From Verrucomicrobiota bacterium (lineage in GTDB: Bacteria; Verrucomicrobiota; Verrucomicrobiia; Limisphaerales; J093): a stretch of DNA of 42,702 nucleotides. The stretch lies in assembly GCA_012517065.1 (NCBI GenBank), contig JAAYVR010000042.1, positions 1-42,702 on the forward strand, given 5' to 3'. Below are positions 33,625-42,239 of this stretch, one piece after another. A program made the translations under genes and the position numbers. Each line of letters begins with the position of its first letter. Position 1 is the first letter of the stretch. The notes beneath the pieces are model-generated. The model saw nothing but the letters and a program-made list of their open reading frames with translations. It made no database searches and had not been told where the DNA came from.

Positions 33625-34791
33625 CTACTTCTTGTAGATCGCGAACTTGCCGTTCTTCACCGTCAGCATCTCAAAAGCGTCCAGTCCAAGACCCGTATGA
33701 TCTGTCGGCGAGTAGTTGAATACACCCGCTGTCCCGACAAAACCTTTGAGCTGCTCGATCGCGTCCCGCACTTTGTCTCTGTCGGTGCTCCGGGCTTTCT
33801 TCACACCTTCGATGACAACCATGAAAGCGTCGTACGCGTGCCCGCCGAAAGTGCTCACATCCTCCTTGAACCGTGTCTCGTAATCTTTCTTGTAAGCGGC
33901 CAAAACCTTTTTCTGAGGATGGTTGTCGGGCAGTTCATCGACGACCAGGAGACGACCGGCCGGGAACAGAATGCCCTCGGCAGCAACTCCAGCTTGTTCA
34001 ACGTACTTGAGATTCCCAAAGCCGTGGCTCTGGAACAGCGGGACGTTCAGCCCGATCTGTTTCATGTTCTTCGCAATTATCGATTGCGCCGGCACGATTG
34101 ACCAGTTCACCACAGCTTGCACGCCGGCTGTTCCCTTGACCTTGGTGAGGATGTCAGTCAGGTCCGTCGCGCCCTTGTCATAGACTTCATTCGCGACAAT
34201 CTGAATGCCATGCGCCGATGCAAGGTCTTCAAGCTGTTTCTTCCCGGCCATCCCAAAGCCGTCATTGCCAGACAACACGGCTATCTTGCTAATCCCCATG
34301 TCCTTCATCGTCTTGTAAATCCACGTCACCGCCTGACTGTCTTTTTGAGGGGTTTTGAAGACGTACTTTGCAAGCGGATTTACGATCGTTTCCGCTGCCG
34401 CGCACGAGACAAGGATCATTTTGTTTTCCTCGCACAACGGCTTTATCTGCATGGTCTCGCCGCTTGTCGATGGCCCGATGATCGCGAGCACGCGCTCTTC
34501 ATCGATCAATTGTTTGGCAAAAGACACCGCCTTTTCCGGGCTGCCGCCACTGTCCTTGATTATGACCTCAACCTTCTTGCCCAAAACGCCGCCTTTTGCA
34601 TTCAGTTGGTCGGCCAGCATCTGTACTGTCTTGGCCTCGGGCGCGCCAAGGAACGACGCAGGTCCTGTCTGCGAGAAAATCGCGCCGATCTTGATCGTTC
34701 GTGATTCGGCGCCGTTGGTAGTCAGAACTGTCAAACCGATGATGCATGCTGCTGCAGCGACCTTGATACCGCACATTAGCTTTTCTTTCAT
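33625..34791 (-). CDS. livK: Branched-chain amino-acid-type ABC substrate-binding protein LivK
   Basis: 388 residues of the Peripla_BP_6 family. A signal peptide (CGIKVAAAACIIGLTVLTTNGAES) is followed by IKIGAIFSQTGPASFLG, LADQLNAKGGVLGKKVEVIIKD, IIGPSTSGETMQIKPLCEEN and FGGHAYDAFMVVIEGVKKA, all standard for ligand-binding proteins of this class. The ligand could be branched-chain amino acids, an amide, or an aromatic acid; the coupled PaaK-like protein hints at an acid but does not decide it. The ATG at 34791 precedes the signal; the ribosome site is weak. Confidence 0.94.
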   Translation of the reverse strand: MKEKLMCGIKVAAAACIIGLTVLTTNGAESRTIKIGAIFSQTGPASFLGAPEAKTVQMLADQLNAKGGVLGKKVEVIIKDSGGSPEKAVSFAKQLIDEERVLAIIGPSTSGETMQIKPLCEENKMILVSCAAAETIVNPLAKYVFKTPQKDSQAVTWIYKTMKDMGISKIAVLSGNDGFGMAGKKQLEDLASAHGIQIVANEVYDKGATDLTDILTKVKGTAGVQAVVNWSIVPAQSIIAKNMKQIGLNVPLFQSHGFGNLKYVEQAGVAAEGILFPAGRLLVVDELPDNHPQKKVLAAYKKDYETRFKEDVSTFGGHAYDAFMVVIEGVKKARSTDRDKVRDAIEQLKGFVGTAGVFNYSPTDHTGLGLDAFEMLTVKNGKFAIYKK

Positions 34792-34813
34792 AACAATGCT
34801 TGAGTTGGCTGCT

Positions 34814-34830
34814 CCTGCGCGACGCGCAGG
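34814..34830. promoter_or_regulatory. Leader hairpin of the liv operon
   Basis: CCTGCGCG-A-CGCGCAGG is a compact perfect inverted repeat 22 bases before the livK start, on the transcript leader. It could occlude or expose the ribosome site; no known riboswitch was recognised. Confidence 0.4.
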
Positions 34831-34872
34831 CGAGTTGTCTTCAAATGTCTTTTGTTTGGCTGACGGAGTGCT

Positions 34873-34901
34873 ATCTCACACCACCCGGGCAATATTGTCA
34901 A
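34873..34901 (-). promoter_or_regulatory. Candidate promoter of the liv operon
   Basis: On the minus strand a perfect TTGACA (34901-34896) is followed after 17 bases by TGAGAT (34878-34873). The leader to the livK start would be about 75 bases and includes the hairpin at 34814-34830. Confidence 0.4.
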
Positions 34902-34931
34902 TGCAGCACGCGAATCGGATCACAGCAATTC

Positions 34932-35275
34932 TAACGCGTTGTCAGGAGCGCGGCGATTCTTCGCCGCCCCCAACCCGTGAATATTCGGCCGCCCGATTCG
35001 CGTGATCGGAAACAGGTCATACGATCGGTCATCAGCTCGATGCGGCCGAGGACGGCCGTGCTCCCAACGCCGTTGCTGTTTCCAGCGCGTGCAGGAGCGC
35101 GGGCATTCCTGCCCGCACCCAACCCGTGAATGTTCGGGGTCCGGATTTGCATGATCGAAACAGGTCATACGATCGGTCGTCGGCTCGATGCGGCCGAGGA
35201 CGGCCGCGCTCCCAACGCCGTTGTTTTCTCCAACGCGTGCAGGAGCGCGGCGATTCTTCGCCGCGCCATCTTTTG
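34932..35275. repeat. 149-bp repeat array (reverse orientation)
   Basis: CAGGAGCGCG starts at 34943, 35092 and 35240, a period of 149 and 148 bp. Each unit has two hairpins. The first stem reads GCGGCGA-TTCT-TCGCCGC in units one and three but GCGGGCA-TTCC-TGCCCGC in unit two, a paired change. The second is CGGCCG-AGGA-CGGCCG. Between them is the conserved CCCGTGAAT(A/G)TTCGG and GAAACAGGTCATACGATCGG. It is the reverse complement of the array at 42260. From 35276 to 35541 nothing was recognised apart from a TTGACT at 35467 with a badly spaced -10. Confidence 0.85.
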
Positions 35276-35541
35276 CCACACATCTTTCTACCAATCGTTT
35301 TTGCCTCACCTTTCTCTGCCTAATGTTCTACTCCTCCGTTTCTGTGCCCCAAGATAGTCGCAACCTCACAGTCAAATCCGCCAGACCATGCATCGCCTGC
35401 CCACGTCTCGCCCCCGACACAAAGCCAGCCCAATAACACCCGTCCGAGTACACAACCGCAAATTCCTTGACTCTTTTGCCTGCACACTCTGCTATAGCCC
35501 CGTGTTCCGATCCGCATCTCAATCAAGATCGACAACTAAAA

Positions 35542-37260
35542 ATGAAACAGATCTTCTTTGTTCTGTCCGTTCTTCTTGCGTCTCTCGTTCAGACCGAAGC
35601 AGCGCAAAACAACACCAGCCCGCAACCCGCCGCTCCGCCGCGGGAGTATCCAGAAAGACTGCGTTGGTGGGCTGAGGGAAGGTTCGGGATTTTCATTCAC
35701 TGGGGACCGGTAAGCCTCAAAGGCACAGAAATCAGTTGGTCGCGGGCAAACACAAATCCAAAATGCCCCAACAAAGGCTCCATTCCCGCCGATGTGTACG
35801 ACAACCTGTACAAGGAATTCAATCCGGTTAAATTCGACGCATCCGACTGGGTTCGAATATCTAAAACAGCAGGCGCAAAGTATATGGTGCTGACGGCGAA
35901 GCACTGCGACGGGTTTCTCTTATGGCATTCCAAGGCGAGCGACTACAACATCTCCGCAAGCCCATTCAAGCGCGACATATGCGCAGAGCTGACCGCAGCA
36001 GCACGCAAACAAGGCATCCGGATTGGCTGGTATTTCTCGCCCATGGACTGGCGCGATCCCGATTTCCGCACCGACCGCAACCAAATCTTTCTGTCAAAAA
36101 TGCAGTCCGAATTGCGCGAGTTGCTGACAAACTACGGGAAAATTGACTTGCTATGGTTCGACTGGGACGGAGGAGAACCCCTCTATAACCAGGCCGAAAC
36201 ATATTCAATCGTAAAGAGCCTCCAACCCGAAATAGTCATCAACAATCGGCTCGACCTCGGCCCGGGCAACACCGATCGGCAGATTCTGTCCGCCAATGCA
36301 GATTACTACACCCCGGAGCAACACATCGGCTCCTATGATGACCAACGCCCATGGGAATCGTGCATGACATTGTCGCGTAAGAGCCAATGGGCGTATGGCG
36401 GTCCTGACGACGGCGTAAAACCATTCGAAACATGTCTAAAGATGCTGATTGGCTGCGCGGGCGGGGACGGCAACCTGCTGTTGAATGTCGGGCCAACGCC
36501 AACCGGCGAGTTCCCCCCAGAACAGGTTGAACGCCTGATGCAATTGGGCGCCTGGCTTGCGCAATACGGAGAAAGCATCTACGGGACGCGCGGCGGCCCG
36601 TTCAAACCCGGATACTACGGTGCCTCGACGCGTAAAGGCCAGAAGGTTTACCTGTTCATCACGGACACTTCTCTGGACTCCCTTAGTCTGCCGCCTTTGC
36701 AAGCAAAGGTCTTGGACGCACACGTGCTCAAAGGCGGTCCAGTTGAAGTCAGACAAAGACCCGATGGTTTGGAAATAGTCCTGAAAGAACGCGATAAACA
36801 GCCCATTGCGACCGTGGTCCAACTCAACCTGGATCGTCCAGCACTCGAGCTTGGCGCAATCGACGTCCCAGCCCAAACCCCGGTTAGCGCCAACGCGCGC
36901 ACCACCGCGTCAAACGTCTATCAAAACCTCCAAGAGTTCGGCCCGGAAAAAGCAACAGATGGGCACGACGACACCCGCTGGGCAACCGATGCCGGACTGA
37001 AATCTGCATGGTTAGAAGTCGATCTGGGCAAACCGACGACAATCAAACGTGCCAAAATCTCCGAGGCATTCCCAAATCGCGTGCAGCGGTTCGCACTCAA
37101 GCATCGCGTGGGCGACGTCTGGGAAACCATATTGACCGGAACAACCATCGGTGAATCATGGTCACGAAGTTTCAGCCCTGTCACCGCGCAGTATGTCCGT
37201 CTCGAGATTCTCGAGTCCACAGACGGCCCAACAATCTGGGAATTCCAGCTCTTCCAATAA
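35542..37260 (+). CDS. Alpha-L-fucosidase (GH29) with C-terminal discoidin domain
   Basis: 572 residues. A signal peptide (MKQIFFVLSVLLASLVQTEA) leads into the GH29 barrel: WWAEGRFGIFIHWGP with H54, MVLTAKHCDGFLLWHS with H121, and IDLLWFDWDGG with D207 as probable nucleophile. The C-terminal 130 residues (ASNVYQNLQEFGPEKATDGHDDTRWATDAG ... WEFQLFQ) are an F5/8 type C (discoidin) domain that should bind sugars. The enzyme releases L-fucose from glycans outside the cytoplasm. The frame opens at 35467 but the ATG at 35542 begins the signal peptide. It stands alone between a repeat array and the exporter operon. Confidence 0.94.
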   Translation: MKQIFFVLSVLLASLVQTEAAQNNTSPQPAAPPREYPERLRWWAEGRFGIFIHWGPVSLKGTEISWSRANTNPKCPNKGSIPADVYDNLYKEFNPVKFDASDWVRISKTAGAKYMVLTAKHCDGFLLWHSKASDYNISASPFKRDICAELTAAARKQGIRIGWYFSPMDWRDPDFRTDRNQIFLSKMQSELRELLTNYGKIDLLWFDWDGGEPLYNQAETYSIVKSLQPEIVINNRLDLGPGNTDRQILSANADYYTPEQHIGSYDDQRPWESCMTLSRKSQWAYGGPDDGVKPFETCLKMLIGCAGGDGNLLLNVGPTPTGEFPPEQVERLMQLGAWLAQYGESIYGTRGGPFKPGYYGASTRKGQKVYLFITDTSLDSLSLPPLQAKVLDAHVLKGGPVEVRQRPDGLEIVLKERDKQPIATVVQLNLDRPALELGAIDVPAQTPVSANARTTASNVYQNLQEFGPEKATDGHDDTRWATDAGLKSAWLEVDLGKPTTIKRAKISEAFPNRVQRFALKHRVGDVWETILTGTTIGESWSRSFSPVTAQYVRLEILESTDGPTIWEFQLFQ

Positions 37261-37267
37261 GCAGCCC

Positions 37268-37318
37268 TTGTGGCGGGGCTTCACCCCACGCTGGTATGAG
37301 CCGCGCCGTTGGCGCTTC
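37268..37318. repeat. REP-like element, reversed copy
   Basis: TTGTGGCGGGGCTTCACCCC followed by ACGCTGGTATGAGCCGCGCC resembles the reverse complement of 13645-13700 (AAGGCTGGTATGGATCGGGC). The short hairpin GCGCCGTTGGCGC closes it. It lies 7 bp after the fucosidase stop. Confidence 0.45.
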
Positions 37319-37427
37319 GATGACCGACCAAGACAACCACGTTGTCCATGGCAGCGCAGTTGATTGTTTCAGCCATGAACGCCCCTGACTGCGTTCCAGA
37401 CCGTTGGTGTTCCTGGACCAGTAACTC

Positions 37428-37465
37428 GAGGGCCGAAGGCCCGGCCCCACACCAGCCTACGCCAG
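37428..37465. repeat. REP-like element, forward copy
   Basis: GAGGGCCGAAGGCCCGGCCC followed by CACACCAGCCTACGCC, with hairpin GGCCGAAGGCC. It faces the copy at 37268, so the two may make one composite palindrome about 200 bp long. The rest of the gap to 37615 shows nothing recognisable. Confidence 0.5.
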
Positions 37466-37615
37466 CGGCTCAGATCAAAGGCGCTCCATTCAAAGCCGAC
37501 TCGAGGCGGGACTCTAACGGCAGCGGGGGACAACGCCACTCGGTTGGTAAACCCGCGGCCCAGTTGAACGTTGCGAGTTGAACGTTGACAGTGTCGATAG
37601 CATGCTCTCGACCTG

Positions 37616-38818
37616 TCATGGTTCCCTGAGCCCGGCGGCGACCGGCATGCGAGCCGCGCGAATCGCAGGCAAAAGCCCGCCAATGAACCCAATGCCGATC
37701 GAGTAAATCAGACCCTTCAGCATAAGCGCTGGTGTCACCGCGAAGCTGAATGTGACCTGGCTGAAGCTTTGCCAGTTCATGGTTGCCGCCCGGAAACCGT
37801 CGAAAGCAAAATACGCTAGCAGGCCGCCCATTCCTCCTCCGAGAAAGGCAAGGAACATTGATTCAAGCATCACTGACGCAGCCACCGGACCACCCCGAAA
37901 ACCAAGGGCACGCAAAGTGGCAATCTCGCGTGTGCGAGCAGACACAGACGAGTACATCGTGTTCAATGCGCCGAAGACGGCGCCCACGCCCATCAAGCCG
38001 GCTATTATCGAGCCCAGTCCTGTGACAAGGTTGTAAACCACGCGGGATTGCTCGAAATAGAAATCAGTTTGCCGAAGCACCTTCACATTCAGGCGCGGGT
38101 CCGCTGTCAACGCAGCCGCAAACTCATCAAATGCGTCAGGCGATTCAAGTCTGGCTATGACTGATTGATACGAATTGCCGCGTTGGTACGCCTCCTGAAG
38201 AACGACGGCGTCGGTCCAGATTTCAGATTCCGGCAACCCACCATCGGCACTGAACAGTCCGACGACCTTCCATGTGTTTCGGCCCACGCGCAATTCAGAG
38301 TCTAGTTCAAGCCCCGCGAACTCCCGAGCCGCACCCACGCCGGCAATCACTTCGTTCCGGCCCGGCTCGAACCGCCGTCCGGCAACGATTTTGATGTTGT
38401 CACGAACTCGGAATGCAGCCTGTTGAACACCACGCAACGGCACATTCGCGTCCGTCCACTTTGGGCGTTTCGGAAGGCTGATTATGACGAACAGTTCAGA
38501 CGATACCAATGCACCCTCATCAGTGCGGCGGATGCCGGGAGCATCAGCTATCAGCCGCGCATGTTCGCCCGACAGAAAGCTCACCATCTCCGTATCTGCG
38601 CCGCCGCGCAATACAATCGCCGTTTCCGGCGAACCTGCGATTGCAAGCGCTTGCCTGAAGCCCTGGCCGATCGACAACGTGCCAAGGAACACGGCTACCA
38701 CACCGCCGATGCCGAAAGCTGCGGCTGCTGAGGCCCCTTTGCGTTCGGGTATCGTTGACAACCCGAATCGAGCTGCGATGGCCAACTGCGAAAACCAGTT
38801 AATTATCAGACGTAGCAT
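37616..38818 (-). CDS. FtsX/MacB-like ABC transporter permease, second copy
   Basis: 400 residues. One membrane segment near the N-terminus (AFGIGGVVAVFLGTLSIGQGF) is followed by a large periplasmic domain of about 230 residues, then three segments at the C-terminus with the FtsX hallmark (MYSSVSARTREIATLRALGF). This is the MacB/LolE layout. The ATG at 38818 lies 2 bp after the stop of the other permease; the frame runs on to 39064, but that part lies inside the neighbour. It is the last gene of the exporter operon. Confidence 0.9.
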   Translation of the reverse strand: MLRLIINWFSQLAIAARFGLSTIPERKGASAAAAFGIGGVVAVFLGTLSIGQGFRQALAIAGSPETAIVLRGGADTEMVSFLSGEHARLIADAPGIRRTDEGALVSSELFVIISLPKRPKWTDANVPLRGVQQAAFRVRDNIKIVAGRRFEPGRNEVIAGVGAAREFAGLELDSELRVGRNTWKVVGLFSADGGLPESEIWTDAVVLQEAYQRGNSYQSVIARLESPDAFDEFAAALTADPRLNVKVLRQTDFYFEQSRVVYNLVTGLGSIIAGLMGVGAVFGALNTMYSSVSARTREIATLRALGFRGGPVAASVMLESMFLAFLGGGMGGLLAYFAFDGFRAATMNWQSFSQVTFSFAVTPALMLKGLIYSIGIGFIGGLLPAIRAARMPVAAGLREP

Positions 38819-38820
38819 CT

Positions 38821-39975
38821 TCAAGCTTGCCGCAGCGATTCTGCAATCTCGAGCCGCATCGCGCGCAGCGCCGGGAAAAAACCCGTGACAAGCCCGAGTC
38901 CGACCGAGATGCATGCGCCATACACAACATCCCGCACCGGAACATAAAAAACAGGCAACGCACCACCTGTGGGATCGCCCGCCGAAATCAAAAGCAGCGC
39001 AATGCCGAGCCCAAGAAAACCGCCGAGGCACGAGATCATGCAGGACTCCGCAAAAACCAAACACAATACCTGCCGGTTCGTAAACCCGAGTGCCTTGAGA
39101 ACGCCCAGTTCCTGCGTGCGCTCGCGGACCGATTGCGCAATGGTGTTGCCTGCGACGAGCAGGATCGTAAAAAACACCGCCGTCAGAATCGCTCGAATTA
39201 TCAGCCCGATATCACCAATCTGGTTGACCCAGCCACTAATGAACGCTCGCTCGGTCTCCGCCTTGACCTCGTCAGACGAGTTCACAAATTCATCGTCGAT
39301 GAGTTTGGCGACTTCAGCAGCTCGGTCGGGATTGTCCACCTTGACGACGTACCAGCCGACGAGCCCTTTGCCAAACGCGCGACCTTCCTCGAGGTAATCA
39401 TACCAAAAGAAAAACTGGCTTGTGTCCGTGCCGCGATCGGCTCCGTCATAAATGCCAACGATTTCAAAGTCCCACATCACCCCACCGTCTTCGCGCCGCC
39501 ATATCGTTGCCTGGAGAGGAATGTGATCCCCGACTTTGAAGCCAAATCTGGTAGCGGTGGAACGGCCAACAATGGCGCCGTTCCGCGTTCGCAGCCATGC
39601 CAGTTTTTGTTCCTCCGGCAAAACAAACTCGGGGTACATGTCCAAAAACGGCTCGGGATCAACTGCCATTTGCGGGAAAAAGTTCTTCGCCTCCTGATAG
39701 ATTCCGCCGAACCAACTTTGATGTATGGCTGCCCGAACACCCGGGACACGCTTGATCCTGTCAAGGTAACTGATTGGGAGTGGCTGGGCGATCGACACTC
39801 GATGCCGCACAAACAACCTGTCTGCCCCCGCAACCTGCACGCCCGCCCCCAAGCCGACGCGTATTGCGGCAAGATACCCAAACAAAATGAACGCAACGGT
39901 GATTGACAGAAGTGTCAATGCGGTGCGCAGCCGCTTCCGCCGCAAATTGCTCAGTACAAGTGGGGCGAATTTCAT
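38821..39975 (-). CDS. FtsX/MacB-like ABC transporter permease, first copy
   Basis: 384 residues. The N-terminal segment (RTALTLLSITVAFILFGYLAAI) precedes a periplasmic domain and three C-terminal membrane segments with SVRERTQELGVLKALGFTNR, as in MacB/LolC proteins. Its start overlaps the ATPase stop by 4 bases (ATGA). The two different permeases imply a heterodimeric exporter like LolCDE rather than a MacB homodimer with fused ATPase. Confidence 0.92.
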   Translation of the reverse strand: MKFAPLVLSNLRRKRLRTALTLLSITVAFILFGYLAAIRVGLGAGVQVAGADRLFVRHRVSIAQPLPISYLDRIKRVPGVRAAIHQSWFGGIYQEAKNFFPQMAVDPEPFLDMYPEFVLPEEQKLAWLRTRNGAIVGRSTATRFGFKVGDHIPLQATIWRREDGGVMWDFEIVGIYDGADRGTDTSQFFFWYDYLEEGRAFGKGLVGWYVVKVDNPDRAAEVAKLIDDEFVNSSDEVKAETERAFISGWVNQIGDIGLIIRAILTAVFFTILLVAGNTIAQSVRERTQELGVLKALGFTNRQVLCLVFAESCMISCLGGFLGLGIALLLISAGDPTGGALPVFYVPVRDVVYGACISVGLGLVTGFFPALRAMRLEIAESLRQA

Positions 39976-40670
39976 TTCGGCATCTCTGTCACAATCTGGC
40001 CCTTGTACAGATACACCACCCGCGTCGCGCGCGCTGAAGCATGCGGGTCATGCGTTACCATGATGATCGTTTTCCCGTGCTCGCGGTTGAGCAACTGCAA
40101 TAAATCAAGAATCTCGTCGCCTGATCGGCGGTCAAGGTCGCCCGTTGGTTCGTCGCACAGCAACAATGTCGGGTCTGTCACAATTGCGCGCGCAATGCCG
40201 ACCCGCTGTTGTTCTCCGCCTGACAACTGGCGCGGGAAATGTTTCTTGCGGTGCAGCAGACCTACGGCAGCAAGCGCCGCTGCAACATGCCGCTTGCGCT
40301 GAGCTCGAGTGAGCGGAGTCAACAGCAGCGGAAGCTCAACGTTCCGTTCCGCCGTCAGGACCGGCATCAGATTGTAAAGCTGGAACACGAACCCGACATG
40401 TCGCGCCCGCCATGCAGCAAGTTCCCGCTCGTTCAGGCGGTCGATTCTTAAACCATCCACCATAATGCTGCCGCGCGACGGCCGATCGAGCCCACCGATC
40501 AGATTCAGAAGAGTGCTTTTCCCAGAGCCGGACGGCCCCATCAATGCCAGAAACTCACCGCGACGCACCTGAAACCAGATGTCTTCGAGCACGTGGACAA
40601 GTTCGGCGCCGCGCCGATAATACTTGGTCACGCCCTCGATGTTGACCAGCAGGTCGTCGGTTCCACTCAT
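39972..40670 (-). CDS. LolD/MacB-like ABC transporter ATP-binding protein
   Basis: 232 residues. Walker A is GPSGSGKST, the Q-loop is FVFQLYNLMPVLTAERNVELPL, the signature is LSGGEQQRVGIARAI, Walker B is LLLCDEPTGDLD and the switch is MVTHDPHAS. The LNLIGGLDRPSRG block is typical of the LolD/MacB ATPase class. It begins 11 bp after the membrane-fusion-protein gene. Confidence 0.95.
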   Translation of the reverse strand: MSGTDDLLVNIEGVTKYYRRGAELVHVLEDIWFQVRRGEFLALMGPSGSGKSTLLNLIGGLDRPSRGSIMVDGLRIDRLNERELAAWRARHVGFVFQLYNLMPVLTAERNVELPLLLTPLTRAQRKRHVAAALAAVGLLHRKKHFPRQLSGGEQQRVGIARAIVTDPTLLLCDEPTGDLDRRSGDEILDLLQLLNREHGKTIIMVTHDPHASARATRVVYLYKGQIVTEMPK

Positions 40671-40681
40671 GGGATGCAGAG

Positions 40682-41908
40682 TTACTGCTTTCGTTCGCGA
40701 ATCCGCGTCTTGTCGCGAAGGGGACGCTGACTCTGGATAACGACCTTTTCGCCCTCGACCAAACCGGAGACTGCGGTGGCGTCATCGCCTCGGTTTGGCC
40801 CCGGGGCGATCTGACGCAGCCTTGCCAATCCGTTGGTTGCTACGAACACGCTTTGAATTCCATTTTGTTTCTGGATGGCCGATTTTGGAAACGCCACCAA
40901 CGCAGATTGCGCGGCTGTCCCGTCTTCCCTGAAAGCAACCTTGACTGCCATCTGAGGGAGAATCCTCGAATCCAGCTTTTCGAAGCCAACCCGCACTTTC
41001 ACGGTCGCTTTCTGTTTGTCGGCCGTTGGAATGATCGCGATCACTTTCGCCGGTATTCGCCAGTCTGGATAGGCGTCCAGGATCGCCTCCACGCTCTGAC
41101 CCGGCCGAACCCGGTTGATGTAGCTTTCGTTAACGTCCACCTCGATTTCCAGCGAATTCATATCGACGATTGTGCATATGCCAGTGCGCGTGAAGCCGCC
41201 CCCGGCCGAAATCGGCGAAATCATCTCGCCCGGCTGCGCATTCTTTATCGTTACGATCCCTGCAAACGGGGCGCGGATGATCGTGTCTTCGAGCTGCTGT
41301 TGCCAAACCCCAACCTCGCGCCGTGCAACCTCGACCTCAGTCCGGGACCGATCGAGCAGCGCTTGCCTTGCCCGGTGTTCGGCTTCGGCCCGGTCGAGAT
41401 CGGACTGGCTGGCCACGCGGTCAGCCGCCAAGGACTTTATCCTGCGATACTCGCGTTCTGCGTTTTCAGCCCAAACCTCGGCTTCGGCGGTCGCTGCCGT
41501 TGCTGCCGCAAGCTGTGCTTCAGCCAGGCGCAGGCTCTTGGTGATGTTGCTGTCGTCAAGCCGCGCCAGCACATCGCCTTCTTGAACGCTCTGGCCTTCT
41601 TCGATCTTCACTTCGATAACCCGGGCGGTAATCTTCGAAGAGACAGTTGCTTCCCGCCTCGCTGTGACGTAGCCCGACGCGTGCAACGCGACACGTGAAC
41701 CTCCCTGCTCAATTCGCCTGACCGGATAAGTCACGACCTCTACAGCCGAATAACGCCAGTACAATGCCCCACCGATAGCCATCACCGAAACGATTAACGC
41801 CGCCGTTAGCAAGGCCTTGCCTCGCCGCGGCGGTTCCAGCTCGTCTATGTCCCGGTCTATTCGTAGTGAATCAAGCGGCCGTTCTGGTGGACTCATAATG
41901 TCATCCAA
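40682..41908 (-). CDS. Membrane-fusion (MacA/HlyD-like) periplasmic adaptor
   Basis: 408 residues. An N-terminal membrane segment (ALLTAALIVSVMAIGGALYW, about 32-51) is followed by a lipoyl-like half (ASGYVTARREATVSSKITAR, VQEGDVLARLDD), a long coiled-coil hairpin rich in alanine and arginine (about 125-200), the second lipoyl half (IIRAPFAGIVTIKNAQPGEMI) and beta-barrel domains. It would link the inner-membrane exporter to an outer-membrane channel; no TolC is in the window. ATGs at 41908 and 41896 are both possible starts. It is the first gene of the exporter operon, and no clear promoter was found upstream. Confidence 0.92.
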   Translation of the reverse strand: MDDIMSPPERPLDSLRIDRDIDELEPPRRGKALLTAALIVSVMAIGGALYWRYSAVEVVTYPVRRIEQGGSRVALHASGYVTARREATVSSKITARVIEVKIEEGQSVQEGDVLARLDDSNITKSLRLAEAQLAAATAATAEAEVWAENAEREYRRIKSLAADRVASQSDLDRAEAEHRARQALLDRSRTEVEVARREVGVWQQQLEDTIIRAPFAGIVTIKNAQPGEMISPISAGGGFTRTGICTIVDMNSLEIEVDVNESYINRVRPGQSVEAILDAYPDWRIPAKVIAIIPTADKQKATVKVRVGFEKLDSRILPQMAVKVAFREDGTAAQSALVAFPKSAIQKQNGIQSVFVATNGLARLRQIAPGPNRGDDATAVSGLVEGEKVVIQSQRPLRDKTRIRERKQ

Positions 41909-42203
41909 TCATCCACGGAGACTGGCGTGGACGCCGCATCCTCACCGATGTTTCCAATGCTCTTGCTTTCAACAGGTTCACAAGGTCGCCATCGACAATC
42001 GTCCCTCGAAACCATCTTCCTGGTCGTGAGGAACCAACGCCACGTCCATGCCTTCCGGCAGAGTAACACCGGCCGAGATTGTCAATCTCATCGCTTGATG
42101 TCGAGGCCGACTTTCTGGTCGGATTCGTCGCTTGTCCAACACCTTGTTCGGCCAATTATAGGATCGCGGCCGTCCTCGGCCTAACACCCGAATCGAAAAG
42201 CTG

Positions 42204-42234
42204 AACCACGAAAAATGCGAAATACACCGAAAGA
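42204..42234. repeat. Short dispersed repeat of the 'CCACGAAAAATGCGAAATACACC' type
   Basis: AACCACGAAAAATGCG followed by AAATACACCGAAAGA is the reverse-complement relative of 13746-13774. It directly precedes the repeat array. The stretch 41909-42200 holds no gene that can be supported. Confidence 0.5.
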
Positions 42235-42239
42235 CGGGT

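Noticed and set aside
34920-35323. Frames inside the left 149-bp array, and the array as a possible CRISPR
   Set aside because: Units are 149 bp with conserved, not unique, spacers and no cas genes, so it is not a CRISPR array; the frames are repeat translations.
35467-35498. TTGACT...TATAGC as a promoter for the fucosidase
   Set aside because: The spacer is 20 bases, too long for a sigma-70 site.
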